In this document: positions 1 to 12,859 of the stretch, in pieces
Numbering within the stretch: the stretch's first letter is position 1
Layout: the number at the start of each line of letters is the position of its first letter
From: Apostichopus japonicus
Lineage: Eukaryota > Echinodermata > Holothuroidea > Aspidochirotida > Stichopodidae
NCBI RefSeq assembly: GCF_037975245.1
Contig: NC_092583.1
Coordinates: 9,954,764-10,018,763 of the forward strand
Direction: 5' to 3'
Length of the DNA stretch: 64,000 nucleotides
Notes under the pieces: generated by a model
Database searches by the model: none
Told to the model about the DNA's origin: nothing
What the model saw: the letters and a program-made list of their open reading frames with translations, nothing else
Position numbers and translations under genes: made by a program

Positions 1-2320
1 GGACTGCTACTTTAACTTAAAGCAATAATTAAGGCAGCACACTAGCCTAGGTTTTTGATCTGGTCGCTTTAAACAGATTCAAAGAGGCCATATAGCTTTA
101 TAACTTAATCAAACACCTATGGTGATTACTTAACGCCTTTCATAGATTCACACCTGACACTTCCCAGTGGATTTATTCATTGTATATCATAGATTTCAAA
201 CGGTACAGCAGTGCTATATGTAACTATAGACAGCTTTTGTCGGTCATGCGATGATAAACCTAACATTTCCAGAATGTACAGTATATATACTGTCCTGTCC
301 AACAAATTCCCCATAAAGAGATTCAAGAAGGAAACCGTTATCATGTGCTGCTTGAACACTGCAAACTAATATTTTTCAGGATCCATTAATTTCTTATCCT
401 TCTGTTTTTCTTGTAACACATCAAAAGCCTTAGAATGCAGCGGCCCTGGAATCCAGTCTCTCCCTCCCCATCCCTCCCTCCCTCTCCCCTCTGCCACCCC
501 CTCCCCTCCCCTTACCATCCACCTCCCAAGAGGACAACTCATATCTCATCCTATCAGATCACAAGATCTTGTATATAGTGCTTTCATTTATAATCCATTT
601 CTAACTCGAATCTAACTATTGGATGGTTGGACCCCCTTGCTGTATCCTGAATTCCAACTCTTTGATTTTGATTGTCATCCAATTTCTTTTAGCCCAGCAA
701 TATGGAATGTCCTTCGATAATGATGCCGTAATAACAATGGATTTCAAGAGTGAAAAATGAAAGTGAAATCTGGAACCCCAACATGAGGAAGTCACTTTTG
801 AAAAAATAATTGGGCAGGGCGTCACAGCAGAGGTACATTTGGGGAACATAGAGCAGAGGTACATTTGGGGAATATAGAAAGAGACAGGATAACAATGGGT
901 TCATTGTAAACCACAAAACAAGTAACTTATAAACAAAGTAAGTAATCTTCATTTCTTTAATTCTTCAAACACTGATTAATGAAGTTAATAAGTGGTCTTA
1001 ATTGAAGAGAGAGGACATGTTCTGACAGAAATGCAAATCCAAAATGTTACACTACAGCAATGGTCCACAAACGCTGGAGTGCAACCTTAAAGAGTGGGTT
1101 CACTGTGGGTCACAACCTTTTTTTGGATGGGTCACAGTACTATTCCAGACGTCGGGAAATATATCGACAGTTTTCGGAACAGACCGAAATTGATTTAGTT
1201 ATTGTCTTCAACATCAAGTCCTTAGTAGCTTTCATGCAATTCTAGGGGTGGGATAGGGTGGGTCTTGGATCTTGTGGCTCGGTCCTTATGGAGAGACGCT
1301 GGGCCCGTCATGGGACTAAAACTGTTTGCAATACCTGTAGGATCGCTCAGCAATGTGTAACCATTTCTTCATAATTTAAGGGTATGATAGATATTAAAGA
1401 GCCACTGTATCTCACATAACTTGTACAATGCGGTATTGAGATCACACTCCAATTAAAATCAATACAAACTTCCATTTTCAAGCACCCCGTGAAGATTTCA
1501 CACGAGATTGTCCTTAGGAGTGAATACTTCTCTGGAATCTTATCTTATCGCAAACAAGGGTTGCCCCCAGACTTTCTTCGACTACAGTAGATGGATGGAT
1601 TTACTGTAGCCATGGTCAGCTGTCACAGGGACAGTTTTTGGAAATCAAGTTTTAATAATTCTTGTTAAAATTCTTGGATTGAGATCCATGTTACACTGCT
1701 CTGTAAAACCAGGCTTCCACAGCAAGTCTTTGGTTATAATTGAAACTGTAAGCTCTACCTTCTTTGGGTAGTGCTTTACATTAAAAAACCACCCCCTCCC
1801 CTCCCCTCCCCTCCCCCCCCCGAGGCCCGATCAAGTTATCCCATATCCCAACGATGCAAAGTTTCAACAAAAAACCTGGGAAACAAATCCCTGCCACACC
1901 ATCTGGATACTGTGACAACAGTTTAAACATTAATGTGTATCATATAACCCTCTCTGGACTTCACCTTTCCTGTTTGTTAAATAATAGAATGTCATGCAAC
2001 ACAAGATCAAATCCAACCTGAAGCCGATGCGAATAAACTATCAAATTAATTTCCTGGATACAGATTCTCAGGAATTGTTCTCCTGCTCGTACACCACAGA
2101 TTTAAATTTAGACACAGACCTGGTTATCACAATCATCAGTTATTAAATTACTAGGAAACCATTAACATATGGAAATACAATGCCCAGTAGACATCACAAG
2201 AACACTCTTGACATGAACATGATTGCATTTCTGTCATTTAACACTGTAGCGAATGCTGGTTTACTTCATATCATACTGAAGATATATATGACACAATAAA
2301 AATACACACTTAGAATACTA

Positions 2321-2322
<2 letters not shown>
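1..2322. other. Non-coding DNA, no gene seen
   Basis: AT-rich sequence with pyrimidine-rich stretches (about 460-530, 1785-1830). A region near 1058-1310 resembles an old Charlie-like hAT remnant (caatggtccacaaacg, gtgggtcacaacc) but lacks a clear partner terminus. Confidence 0.5.

Positions 2323-2390
<68 letters not shown>
2323..2390. repeat. (AT)n microsatellite
   Basis: About 34 uninterrupted AT dinucleotides. The tract directly abuts the tRNA-like fragment starting at 2391. Confidence 0.97.
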
Positions 2391-2682
<292 letters not shown>

Positions 2683-2689
2683 CATCCCG

Positions 2690-2880
2690 GTTTTTATGCA
2701 TTTGAATTTGCAATGAGTTGGAAATGTGGAAAATGTCGAAACCGGTAAGGAAGGTGGTAATTACACTGTAGGCGTTTGTCACCTGTATAGATACATAAAC
2801 ATATATTTATACACATATATATAAATACACACATATATACATACACACATATATATATATATACATATATATAAAATATA
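2690..2880. repeat. Short direct repeat and (ATAC/ATAT)n low-complexity tract
   Basis: Near 2700 a second copy of the gagttggaaat motif (compare 2627) appears, then from about 2790 to 2880 a degenerate atacat/atat microsatellite. No gene was seen. Confidence 0.6.
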
Positions 2881-3045
2881 TCCCCTTTTTTTTTCCTGAG
2901 AGCAAACATAAAAATTCAGATTAATAATAAAAAAAATAATTGCTAATATAATGGCCTCATTACAATAAATAACAGCATCTAATATCAAATAGCAAACAAT
3001 ATGTTTCTTAATTGCTAATCTGCTTCAGGAGAATAAAGACTTACC

Positions 3046-3440
3046 AGCTAAAAGTGACACAAACGCACGCGCTGGATTAAGACTGGATTATCCTGAGTTG
3101 GTTCCTCAAATGCAGAGTATGCCAATGTGATACCACTCTATATTAACAAGCTATTCTGAAGTGATATTTCACTGCTTAATATGAATGACGCATGAAATCG
3201 GTATGCGACCTTCTTCCTTCTTCAGTAAAGTCAGTTAGTCACAACACAGAAAGGCTTTCATTTCAAAACTCACAAAGAATTTTTTTTAAATTTTTTTTTT
3301 TTTAATTTTGCACAGCACACTTGAACAACTCCACCAGCAACAACAAGCAGTCAATGTTTACCGACCAGCACCAAATACTCCTCGCTCTGTGTATTCTTAC
3401 TCCATGAACTTCAGGGAAAGGTCAACTGTTTGTGGGGCTT
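3046..3440 (-). other. Possible 5' exon of an unseen minus-strand gene
   Basis: A consensus donor (ctg|gtaagt) is present on the minus strand with its GT at 3044-3043. The upstream sequence has no long open frame and would be untranslated. Weak call based on one splice-site match. Confidence 0.15.
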
Positions 3441-4637
3441 GCTTTTGCTGAGGTTATATGTAAATAGGTCACTCTATTGATAGGATCCACAACTTGATAA
3501 ATATCAGGAAATTTATGAATACACAAGCTCGTTTGTGGTTAAGGTAACATGTATGATGATCTATCTATAATGTTATGGTGTATTCAGCTGTCTGGTGGCA
3601 TTTAAAGAATATTAAAATTGAGTATTAAAGTCTGTAAAGATGAGATTATTCATATCTAGGCAGTCTGGAACAAATCGTTACGAACTAGTAATGGGACATT
3701 TTGGTCGACCGACTTTAAGTGCAGTCTAATAGTGTGAGTTGATGAAGCCCTTGTCATTTAACTTGTACTGTAATGGAACATATGGTTAAATAGAGAAGGA
3801 ACTCTGCAAATATGAACTCTGAGAATATGAAGGGAAGAAGTGGTGGAAGCAAAGTATTTGCAGGAGAGGGGGGGGGGGGATGGTGTTGCGTTAGAGAAGG
3901 AAGTTTTTTATCACTGTTTAGTATTCTTGGTCATTCCTTCAATCTTTAAGCAGTTCTAGTATCATGCCCTCCCTCTCCCCTCTCTTTCACCATCCTTCAA
4001 AAGTTGACCCAGGGGTGCATCTACCTTTCTTGTACTGGAGGTGGCTATAAGATGTTAAATTGTCATGGTTGAGAAAATGTGCTATAAATGGAGGGTGCTT
4101 AGATGCAAACTGGTGCTACATGCAACATTTCAAACAATGTAGCAGAATTTTGAATCGTACCATACGCTAGAAATTTGGTGTACTATTTCTGTCTGCCAGT
4201 GGGGGAGGGACTAATCTGCCTTATTCTGGGGGAGGGGGGGTAGGGAGGGCTAAAGTTTTAAGCTTTAGAGTGAGAATTTCCACACAATATACATGTCCAG
4301 AACAATGGTTTCATAGTCCAGAACAATTGTTTCATAGATATAAAGGTCTAGGACTGAAGAAGCTGAAGGCTTTTACTAGCCAGATCAAACAAAAACGAAC
4401 CACAGGCATCTGATTTTAGTTGATTTTGATCATTTTTGAACATTTTTTGATTGCCATATTAAAATACCATAACAGCATGGCATAATTATATATTGAGTAG
4501 TCCATTAAGTTGAACATATCAATTATGAAAGTTGAACATTTAACAACAACAAAAACTTTTTAATTCTGGGTGAAAAAAATGTTAGAAATCAAATTAATTA
4601 ACTGCTCAAAGATTTCACTGCTATTCACTTAAAAAGG

Positions 4638-4662
4638 TCGTGCCCTTATTGTAAGGGCACGA
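4638..4662. repeat. Perfect 11-bp stem hairpin
   Basis: TCGTGCCCTTA, loop TTG, TAAGGGCACGA. It stands alone in non-coding DNA, and I saw no second copy in the window. Confidence 0.7.
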
Positions 4663-6421
4663 CTAAAATTTAAATAAAAAAAACACTGCAACAAGCCAGA
4701 TGTGTTAACAAATGAACGACAACCCATTTGGTTAATTTATTAAACGGTCTGTCCATCTGCGTCTCTGTATGTGTTCTTAGTTTGTTTTTGTTTCAATCAG
4801 CCTCTGAAGAAGATCCTGATAGGATAGAAATAGTCAGCCCCTCCAACATATACATGCACCTGCAAAAAGGTTGCTTGAAACTAAGTTTTCAAAAGTAATT
4901 TTGTGGAGGATCAAAGATTCTTCTACTTTTTCACAGATATATCCAGGAGACTATAATAGACAGTTATATGCATCAGAGTGGATAACCACTTCAAGAATGG
5001 CAGTAAAATGCTGTTGAAATTTTGGGCATGAGTGACCATTATCTGAATTTCTAGCATATTTGGGAACAAATACTGATGACCTATCATCCCCCCCCCCTCC
5101 CCACCTAAAAACAAAAGACAAATTAACACAAGGTAGGAGAGTGCCTTAGTTTGACCAATTGCAATTCTCTGTCACATACAGTTATACTTAGTAAGTTTAG
5201 TATAAAATGTTGACCACACACACAGACTGTACCAGTTGCACAGGACATATATATATATATATATGTCCTATATACTGTGGCACATATGAGGGTCACTGCT
5301 GACCTAGCTTTCAATTCATTTTCCTTTATTCCAGTATAAATTATATAAAATTTATAAATAGGATCCATTATATGTACATATGAAGAAAACAAATAATTAA
5401 TGAATTAAAGTGGTTAGAACAGGGACAGATTAAAAGAAAAAAGAAAAGATATAAGAATTAGGTTTGAATATTAAAATACTTCCATGCATTATAACAAAGG
5501 ATTTAAAACTCCATTTCGACTTAAATGTGCAAAGCTTTATAAATAGATAAAGGAATTTCTAAAAAATGTGATTCTAAACCTTGGAGGCACTGCAGGATTT
5601 CATAAATTGCAGAACTTTTGTCTTATTGCACAGGGAAGTCAATTCACGATGTAGGGGCCGTTGATCCTTGCATGCGTGCATATTTTCGGTAAGTCTAACA
5701 AAGTCGATTTTGGCGGCAACATTGACCTCATTTTCGAGAATATCATAATCTAAGTTAAAAAAGTATTTGCACAATATGTTAGGTGACTCTTAATTCTCTT
5801 TTATGAAAGGAAATCAGTTGACGAACCTGTTTATTTTGCATTTAATTGTGACATACTACAGTATGCTGTATGAGCAAGGGACTGACAATTGTTCCCAGGA
5901 TGTGTGGTTAGACTATTCCATTATCTTTTTAGGGGGTGTGATGTGGAGATTCCTTTCATAGTTAAAATGTATTAGAAACTTCAATATGAGATATTGAGTA
6001 AAATCGACATCATCAGCTGGGTGGGTTTGCATTTATGTGTTTTCTTCTACATGTTCTTAAAATTAACAAACACTATGCTTAAGGTTTACTATGCGTTAAC
6101 AGGGTAACAGCTCGGGAGAAAAGCAACGATATATAAATGATCAAGTAGTTTATGAAAAGACTGTATGAGGTGATAAAACCACACAATTTCACAATAGAAA
6201 ACTCTATTTTCAGCTTCTAACAACTAAAATGACTACCTTTTGAATTTTTTTTATTTTAATTGTTGTGATATACTGGGTTTCAATTGTTTACCAGTTGGAG
6301 ATTGGTTGTACCCTATTTTTGAGGTTTGAAACACTTTGGTCTATAGTTTGATCATAATCTTACAGAAAGGAAAAAACTGTAAAGGATTCAAAATAAAAAT
6401 ATCTTTAACCACAGTCTAAAC

Positions 6422-6712
6422 CAGGCGCGTAGCCAGGAATTTGCCAAGGGAGGAGCGAAACTGTAGATTCGGCATTGCAAACTATCTAAGCGTAGCGCCA
6501 CCATGGTTGGCGCGAAGCGTACAAGAAAACTTTGGCTGGAAATGCCTCCCAGATCGCTGGAAATGGCACTTCCCAGGCCTTGTAAGTTGCATCTTAGCAT
6601 TTTCTCTGTTGAAAATACTAGCGATAACATAAGAACATTAAAAAAAAAATTTGAAAATATGCTCAAGGGGGGGCGGCTGCCCCCTTCGCCCCCCCCCTTG
6701 GCTACGCGCCTG
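6422..6712 (+). mobile_element. hAT-type miniature element, family A copy 1
   Basis: The ends are CAGGCGCGTAGCC and GGCTACGCGCCTG, with a perfect 8-bp target duplication GTCTAAAC (6414-6421 and 6713-6720). The length is 291 bp. The 8-bp duplication plus CAG...CTG termini are hallmarks of hAT transposons. There is no transposase. The interior contains the core taagcgtagcgccacc shared with family B. Confidence 0.88.
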
Positions 6713-6720
6713 GTCTAAAC

Positions 6721-9700
6721 CAGTGTTAAGTATGCAATCCGTGGTTCACAAAACACTATAGGTATCCGTCGACGAAATGGTGTTTACTCAAACACCTTTC
6801 ACGTTTCTCACAGTTCATTATGTAATTACCAGCAACATCAATTTGCAAGCCACGATTTAAGAATAATTTTACAAAGCATATTATATCAGCATGTACTAGT
6901 CAGTTTTAGTGATGTAATCGACTTCTAGCCCTTTATTGTAGCGATGTCATTGACCTAATTACACATTAAGGGATTACATGAAGGTACTACAAATGAAAGT
7001 GATGTGTAAGTGTAAAATTGGGGAGGGGGGGGGGGAGAGGGGAATACTGGGACATGGATATTGTTTTATGGTTGGGTTCTTGTAATTGCTGCTAACTTAA
7101 AGGACTAATTTCTATTTGTCTCTCTTCCGTTTCTTTGTTTTTTTGTTCTTTCAGGGAGTAAGCTCGACAAGACCTCAATGGTCTTTTAGTTTACTTCCTT
7201 CACACCATGTTTGTTTATTCCTTTATTTTATATTTAGACTCTGTATTATATATGTACCACGTGGTGTGGAAAATAAATACGAAGCCAAACGAAAAAAGAT
7301 AAAATCATAAATGTTACTGTTACTGTTAGCTGATCTAAGCGGGTAGCCTATACTCCTAAAAGTTAGGTCTACTACTAGTGTTAAAGTAGCAGCTCCCTAG
7401 TATAACTGTAAACAATCAACACTGACGTTGAATATCACTAGGCCTAGATTATATGCCTATTTGTTCCTAGGCTGTTTTGTTCAGATTACGATAAACTTTC
7501 TCACTCTTTCCCTTTTCCGACAAGAATATGACGACTGCTGATGATAACTTTTCTTTTGATCACCTTCGACTTGAAATTTCAGTGACTTGTATTCTGTGTA
7601 ACAAGTTGGACAAAGAATATTATATCTCCATGTAGCCGCACTGCAAAAGGTTATCATTATAGAGCCCGGATTACCAGTTATATCGACTGCAGTCTCTCAG
7701 ATCTGCTCACGGGTTTCTCCTGAATGGAAAACGTGAGATGGCTTGTGTACATAATATAAAAGATTACCTTGGTCAAACACGTGCGAAGGAATGCGAGAGG
7801 AAACAACACTGAGTTCCGACTGCTGGTTATCTGTAAAGAGCTTCAACTGTACATTAATGCTGCTAAGAGGCTTCAAAACAGGTATACTTACGCAGGCGAA
7901 AGTATACCACCTCTCTGAAGGTAATGTCCGGCTTGTTATTTTGTCCTATTGACAGACACCAGACCGTGACATCGATAGAAGCGAGACAGTTTGACAAAGA
8001 ATAACCTTACTATGAAAGAAGGTCGATTTGACCTTTTGACTAATTAGGTGACTGCAGAGTAGATAATGTTCCTAATATCCTAACAAATATATGCTGCTTG
8101 TAGCCTACAATATAAGCGTAATACATACGTGCTTGTACTAAATTATACTACCAAAGCTATTGACGGCATTCTGTAAGTGAAAATCGACACAGCTCGATAT
8201 GATTCTACCAACATTCGGACAAATATCAATCTTTGTCTCTGTGATTATATATATTTTTTATCACAAATTATATTATGGCAATCGGTGCCCTAATATACGG
8301 AAGCTTCTTTTCCTATCATGTCGAGTTGCTGCATCTCATAACGGATATGTCTCTATATACGTTAGTTGTGTTACCCCGTGGTGTGTACAAGAGGGGAGAG
8401 GGACGGTGCACGCGCATGACTATATGGCCTCTACTAAGTATACCTCCATCGTCAGTTGGAGGGGGTGGGGTGGGGAAGTTTTACATTCAGTAGCGTGTCA
8501 CAGAATCAGACCATTTATTCGAACCCAGAAACACCGCCACTTTACAACCTCACACAAAAATTCAAACGTATTTATTAGCAAACCGTTGCATTTAACGTAT
8601 AGACCTAAATTATCGTCTAAATATGCTATCATAATGCATCATTTAACGTCTAAACGTTAATCCTCCTTTTTTTCTGGGAAAGGACCACGTAGACCCATTA
8701 TACACGGGAGTCGGTTAAATTTCAACGACTACCCCAGGTACACACCCCAAGCCTGCCTAAGAAAATCCCGGATCAGCGACTGGGCCTTCCATAAATATTT
8801 CATGGGACCTACCTAAATCAATCAGGGGGATTCATAATTTTTCCCTCTCCCCTTGAAATCCTGTTCGCGAACCTTCATTGTGATACCCCTGTCCTCCCGC
8901 GCCTGTAGACCACCATATGATACCATCCCTATACACACATGACGTTTCTTCCAGTTGTGTACGGGTCTTACAGACATTGTGATAATTTGCCAGAGTACGG
9001 AACTGTGTATTTCTAGGAGCGATTACGAATTATGCCGCCACAGTCAGCATAAACTCTTGACCTGGATTCCATGAACTTCGAGCGCCGACAGCCTGGTGAT
9101 TGATTTATTTACCACCGAGTAGAATTCATGGAAGGCCAAATGGGACAAATTTCATGTCTTTTAAAAGTACGTGTAATGATTTGATGTGAAGTAGGCCTAT
9201 AGCAAGCTAAATCGAATATGTAGGATACTACGTCGAATGTTAAATAAAGTGTGGAATTTCTGAGTCACCAAATACATTGCGAAACCTAACGAGGACACGG
9301 AACGATTGTAGAGCTGACAGTTAGCAAATTAAAGTAGTTTCCATCGCGTGTCATTTGAAGCAATTAATCAACGCACTTGGCTGCACCTTCACAAACCTTG
9401 GAGGAATTCAGTGTAGATCTAGTATAACTATTTGCCGAGAAGAAAATCAAGAAGCTGCTGTTTATTAAGTTTTATGACGAGTTTTTTTCTTAACTCCTTC
9501 TTTTGGCATCAGCGCCTCATTACCGTGCATACACGGAACATGATCATACTCGCAACTGTATGCACGGTTGGCTTGTATTGCTAGTTCTTGATACTTCGGC
9601 TACGGTTAACTTCACATTGACATTAATATTAATCATTTTCAGCCCTGGGGCTTCTTGTAAATCGATGTTATAAAAAGTCGAAGATGAACTCAGGTTTGTC

Positions 9701-11311
9701 TGTCATATTAGCGAAGATAGGTTCATTAATCACGTTGGACGAGTAAAGTCACGTGATCATGTTGCTACCATTTGCCAAGAATATATGATATAGCGACATG
9801 TTAGTAACCGACTATCCAATGATTATGATTTATGTCGATGCACGGAGCCGATGATGTAAACATAAAATATAGAACCGTGGCTGCATGGTGGCGATATTAA
9901 GAATCTTTTCATAACCCATAACCACATACCAAGTTTGACAATATCGGTTTACTTCACCATATATTACACCTGTACATAATGTTATAGGCTGAATCTAACG
10001 CGGTATTTGCAATCGATCCCGGAAAGAAAACAGACTGTGTTTTATTCTCAGAAGTTGGCTAATGGAAATAAGGAAAGGTGACCTTTTTTCCTCATTGGAC
10101 TAGTTAGGAATATTAGATCAAACACTATCATAAAACATTGAAACAACTGACCACCGCAATCAGCTATATAGGCTATAAAGGTGTCGGTCTTCTATTCGAA
10201 AGAAAAATATGAGATTACAATTGCATATGAAATATCACATGCAGTAACACATTCTCGGTTACATATTTCGTTTTTTCTTTCCATTCACTCGAGGCACTTA
10301 CAAACCTGATGTATTTCTAACCCCTACAGCCCTCGTACGCTTCTAACCCCCCCCCCATCCCACCCTCCCCATCCCTGCCATCACCGTATATTCTATAACG
10401 TTCCCACGGTCTGCCCATACTCAAACCTTTGCCTTTGTAGTCATTGACATTGCATGCAGTGTCAGACCTGATCATATATTACTATTGACGTCATCCATTG
10501 AACATTCAAGACTTACAGTTTACGGCATCAAATTTTAAACCCCCACTCACCAGCAGGAGGGGGAGGGGATGACACCCTACCTCCATCGTCGGTCGGGGGG
10601 GACGTTTAGTCAGGGGACTTTTTACACACCAAATTTTAAGAGTTTACATTAGCACAATTTTGCTATTGTACGTAATTACAACACCTAAGCTATAGTTAAC
10701 ATATAATTCGGAATGAAGCATTTGACATATAATTCTTTTCTGAAGTGAAGAGGGGGGCGGACACCAGCCTCTCCCCTACAAGAGGGTGGTCTTCAACGAA
10801 CCAGGTACAAACTCCACCCTTATGCAATCCTTCATTCGCCTCTAGCCCTTACATACAAAGGTCCTCACCGCAATAACTAAATTCATTATTATTAATATCA
10901 AAATAATTGAAGAAAAGTTACAGGAGAGACATGCATGTATGCGCTATCCAAAATTCGCCGTATATACGCGTATAGCCTTATATAGCCTATTGCATGATTG
11001 TGAGGGTGCTGAAAGGCGGGGGAGGTAGCCGGGAGGGGGAGTTATAACGAGTATTCGATCTTAAAAAGTTTACTCTCCGAAGTCTTCGGGTTTTTTTTTT
11101 TTTAATTCGGGGGAAAGCTATGGCCCCATCATACTTATTGCTAGGTTACTTTGCTAGAAAACCAAGTTCAAAATCGAATAGATCGATGCGCAGATAGCTG
11201 GCGTATGCAGTAGCGGAATAGCCTTTACAATTATTCTAGATTAGAATTCTGGATTGCGGGTCAGATCAAATTGAAAGATTGGTTATCTTTGTGCTATACC
11301 CTTTAGTTATA
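6721..11311. other. Non-coding DNA, no gene seen
   Basis: A 154-codon open stretch at 8199-8660 has no recognisable domain or coding bias. Otherwise scattered G/C runs and no repeats beyond the possible retroelement tail at 7150. Confidence 0.5.
7150..7310 (+). mobile_element. Possible retroelement 3' tail
   Basis: The stretch has a short stem-loop (aagacctcaatggtctt, about 7170) followed by a T-rich region and aaataaata. This is a common layout at the 3' ends of invertebrate non-LTR elements. No protein evidence; weak call. Confidence 0.25.
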
Positions 11312-11341
11312 CCAGGGAGTTGTTCCATAACAACTCCCTGG
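11312..11341. repeat. Perfect hairpin, left boundary of a 1.5 kb segment
   Basis: A 13-bp perfect stem (CCAGGGAGTTGTT / AACAACTCCCTGG) with a CCAT loop. The reverse complement of the whole hairpin recurs at 12831-12859, so the two face each other across about 1.5 kb. Confidence 0.85.
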
Positions 11342-12252
11342 TTATATACACTTGTATGCACGTGTACCTAGTGCGGAGGGCTACAGGTACAAGACTGTCC
11401 TCCGGGGGGGGGGGCTAGGATAGGGGCGGGGGATAACGGGGTGAGTACTATGCCTCGCTCCATAACCGACACACTTATAAATAACAATGTTTTGAGAAAT
11501 GCAACGTCGTATGTAAAACCAGGTGCACATCAAAAGCACCAACTATATTAAACTCCCACGCACGCACGCTCAGCTGTATATGTAGTAATTAAATGGTTCT
11601 TTTATGAGCTTTGATGAGGTCATTCAAATATTTACATGCTTTTAGGGTTGCACGTCATTATATTAACAAAGAAGAAATGTCGCCTGCTGTATTCCAGTTA
11701 ATTCAAGGTGCATTGATTGTTCATCCATTACTATACCATGCAGCTGTTCCACAATAGTGATATTATCCCAGTGTATGCAGCAGAGGATAGGGGGAAACTG
11801 GTCTCACCTACATATTTTAATTTTATACCGCATTGCAGGCTCGTCAAACCTGTCCAGAATGTCGTTAATCATATTTCTATTGGTAGAATATTTTCTCATT
11901 GGAATAGTAGCTATGTACAATGATGAGTGTATTATAGTGTTACATTCAGAAACTCTTAATATAAACTAGAACTGAATTTGCCTGCAAATATGCAGTATTG
12001 TAGTGCGCGTGGAGTGCTTTCAGTGTTAGGAATAACCTTTCGGTTGTTCATGGTGTTATTATTTGGGGCGGACCACACATGCCAGAGAGTATAATCCGAG
12101 AGGTACCTACATATTGGGGGCGCTTGTGAGCGACGTTACAGGCTCAGAATAAGTTGGGTACGCAGCTAGCCTCTGAATCTGCAAATCTACAGAGGCTATA
12201 TGAAACTTTCAGTTTCAACGTCCAGTCATGTATCGTTCAGTTGGCCAGTAAT

Positions 12253-12290
12253 GTCATTATTGTCCCGCGCACGCGCACTACAATAATGAC
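12253..12290. promoter_or_regulatory. NRF1-like GC-rich palindromic site, candidate promoter element
   Basis: A perfect 11-bp inverted repeat (GTCATTATTGT at 12253-12263, ACAATAATGAC at 12280-12290) encloses CGCGCACGCGCA, which fits the NRF-1 consensus YGCGCAYGCGCR. It lies about 2.6 kb upstream of the first SHFL coding exon and could mark a promoter for a 5' untranslated exon. This is motif evidence only. Confidence 0.25.
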
Positions 12291-12830
12291 GGTGAAATCG
12301 TTGTTGTGCAGTGTCTGTTTGTGTTAACTTTTAACCATTCTACACACTGTTTTCCCGGTTCCAGGGAATATTCTAATTACAGAACTTCTGAAGATGAAGT
12401 ATAGGTAAAGAAACAAATATTTGTTTACGTTTTATTCGACCAGAAGAATATTCGGCAGAAGAAGGTTGAATAAAAAACCCCGAAAGCTTCCGAAAAAGTT
12501 GTGCACCGTGCCACCAGTCATTATGTACTGTTACGTTTCTTTCCATTTTACACCAGAGTTGTTAATATTTAAGCCTTGTGGTGGCCACACAAAATGAACA
12601 CGACATTGATGAGAACATGCAGAAGTTTAACTAGTAAAAGTAATTGGTTCCTTGGTGGAATTCGAGCTAAACTAGTCCTGTTTATGTTATTTTTGTTTTA
12701 AGTAGACCGTTAAGGATTGCACATGTAACGGATCTTAACTTGATTGTTCAATTTTCCAGACCACGTGGTGCGCTTACTGCCTGTAGGAGGGGCAGGTGTG
12801 GATGTATCGGTATATAACCGTATAATATAA

Positions 12831-12859
12831 CCAGGGAGTTGTTATGGAACAACTCCCTG
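12831..12859. repeat. Perfect hairpin, right boundary of the 1.5 kb segment
   Basis: The stem CCAGGGAGTTGTT with loop ATGG and arm AACAACTCCCTG is the exact reverse complement of the hairpin at 11312 apart from the last base pair. Flanking tata-rich sequence is also shared in inverted orientation over a few bases. Confidence 0.85.

Larger units (their letters stand above)
2881..6413. other. Non-coding DNA, no confident gene
   Basis: Contains a hairpin at 4638, a short palindromic AT tract inside aggacata...tatgtcct (about 5244-5270) and G/C homopolymers at 3868, 4230 and 5090. No splice-bounded coding segment recognised apart from the weak minus-strand donor at 3044. Confidence 0.5.

Noticed and set aside
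1058-1310. An old Charlie-like hAT element
   Set aside because: Only one end looks convincing (caatggtccacaaacg); no matching inverted terminus or target duplication found.
6441-6718. Overlapping open frames on both strands
   Set aside because: They fall within hAT family A copy 1; the same frames recur with changes in the copy at 28678.
8199-8660. A 153-residue open frame on the plus strand
   Set aside because: No recognisable domain, no splice context, mixed composition typical of chance frames; another frame is open over part of it.
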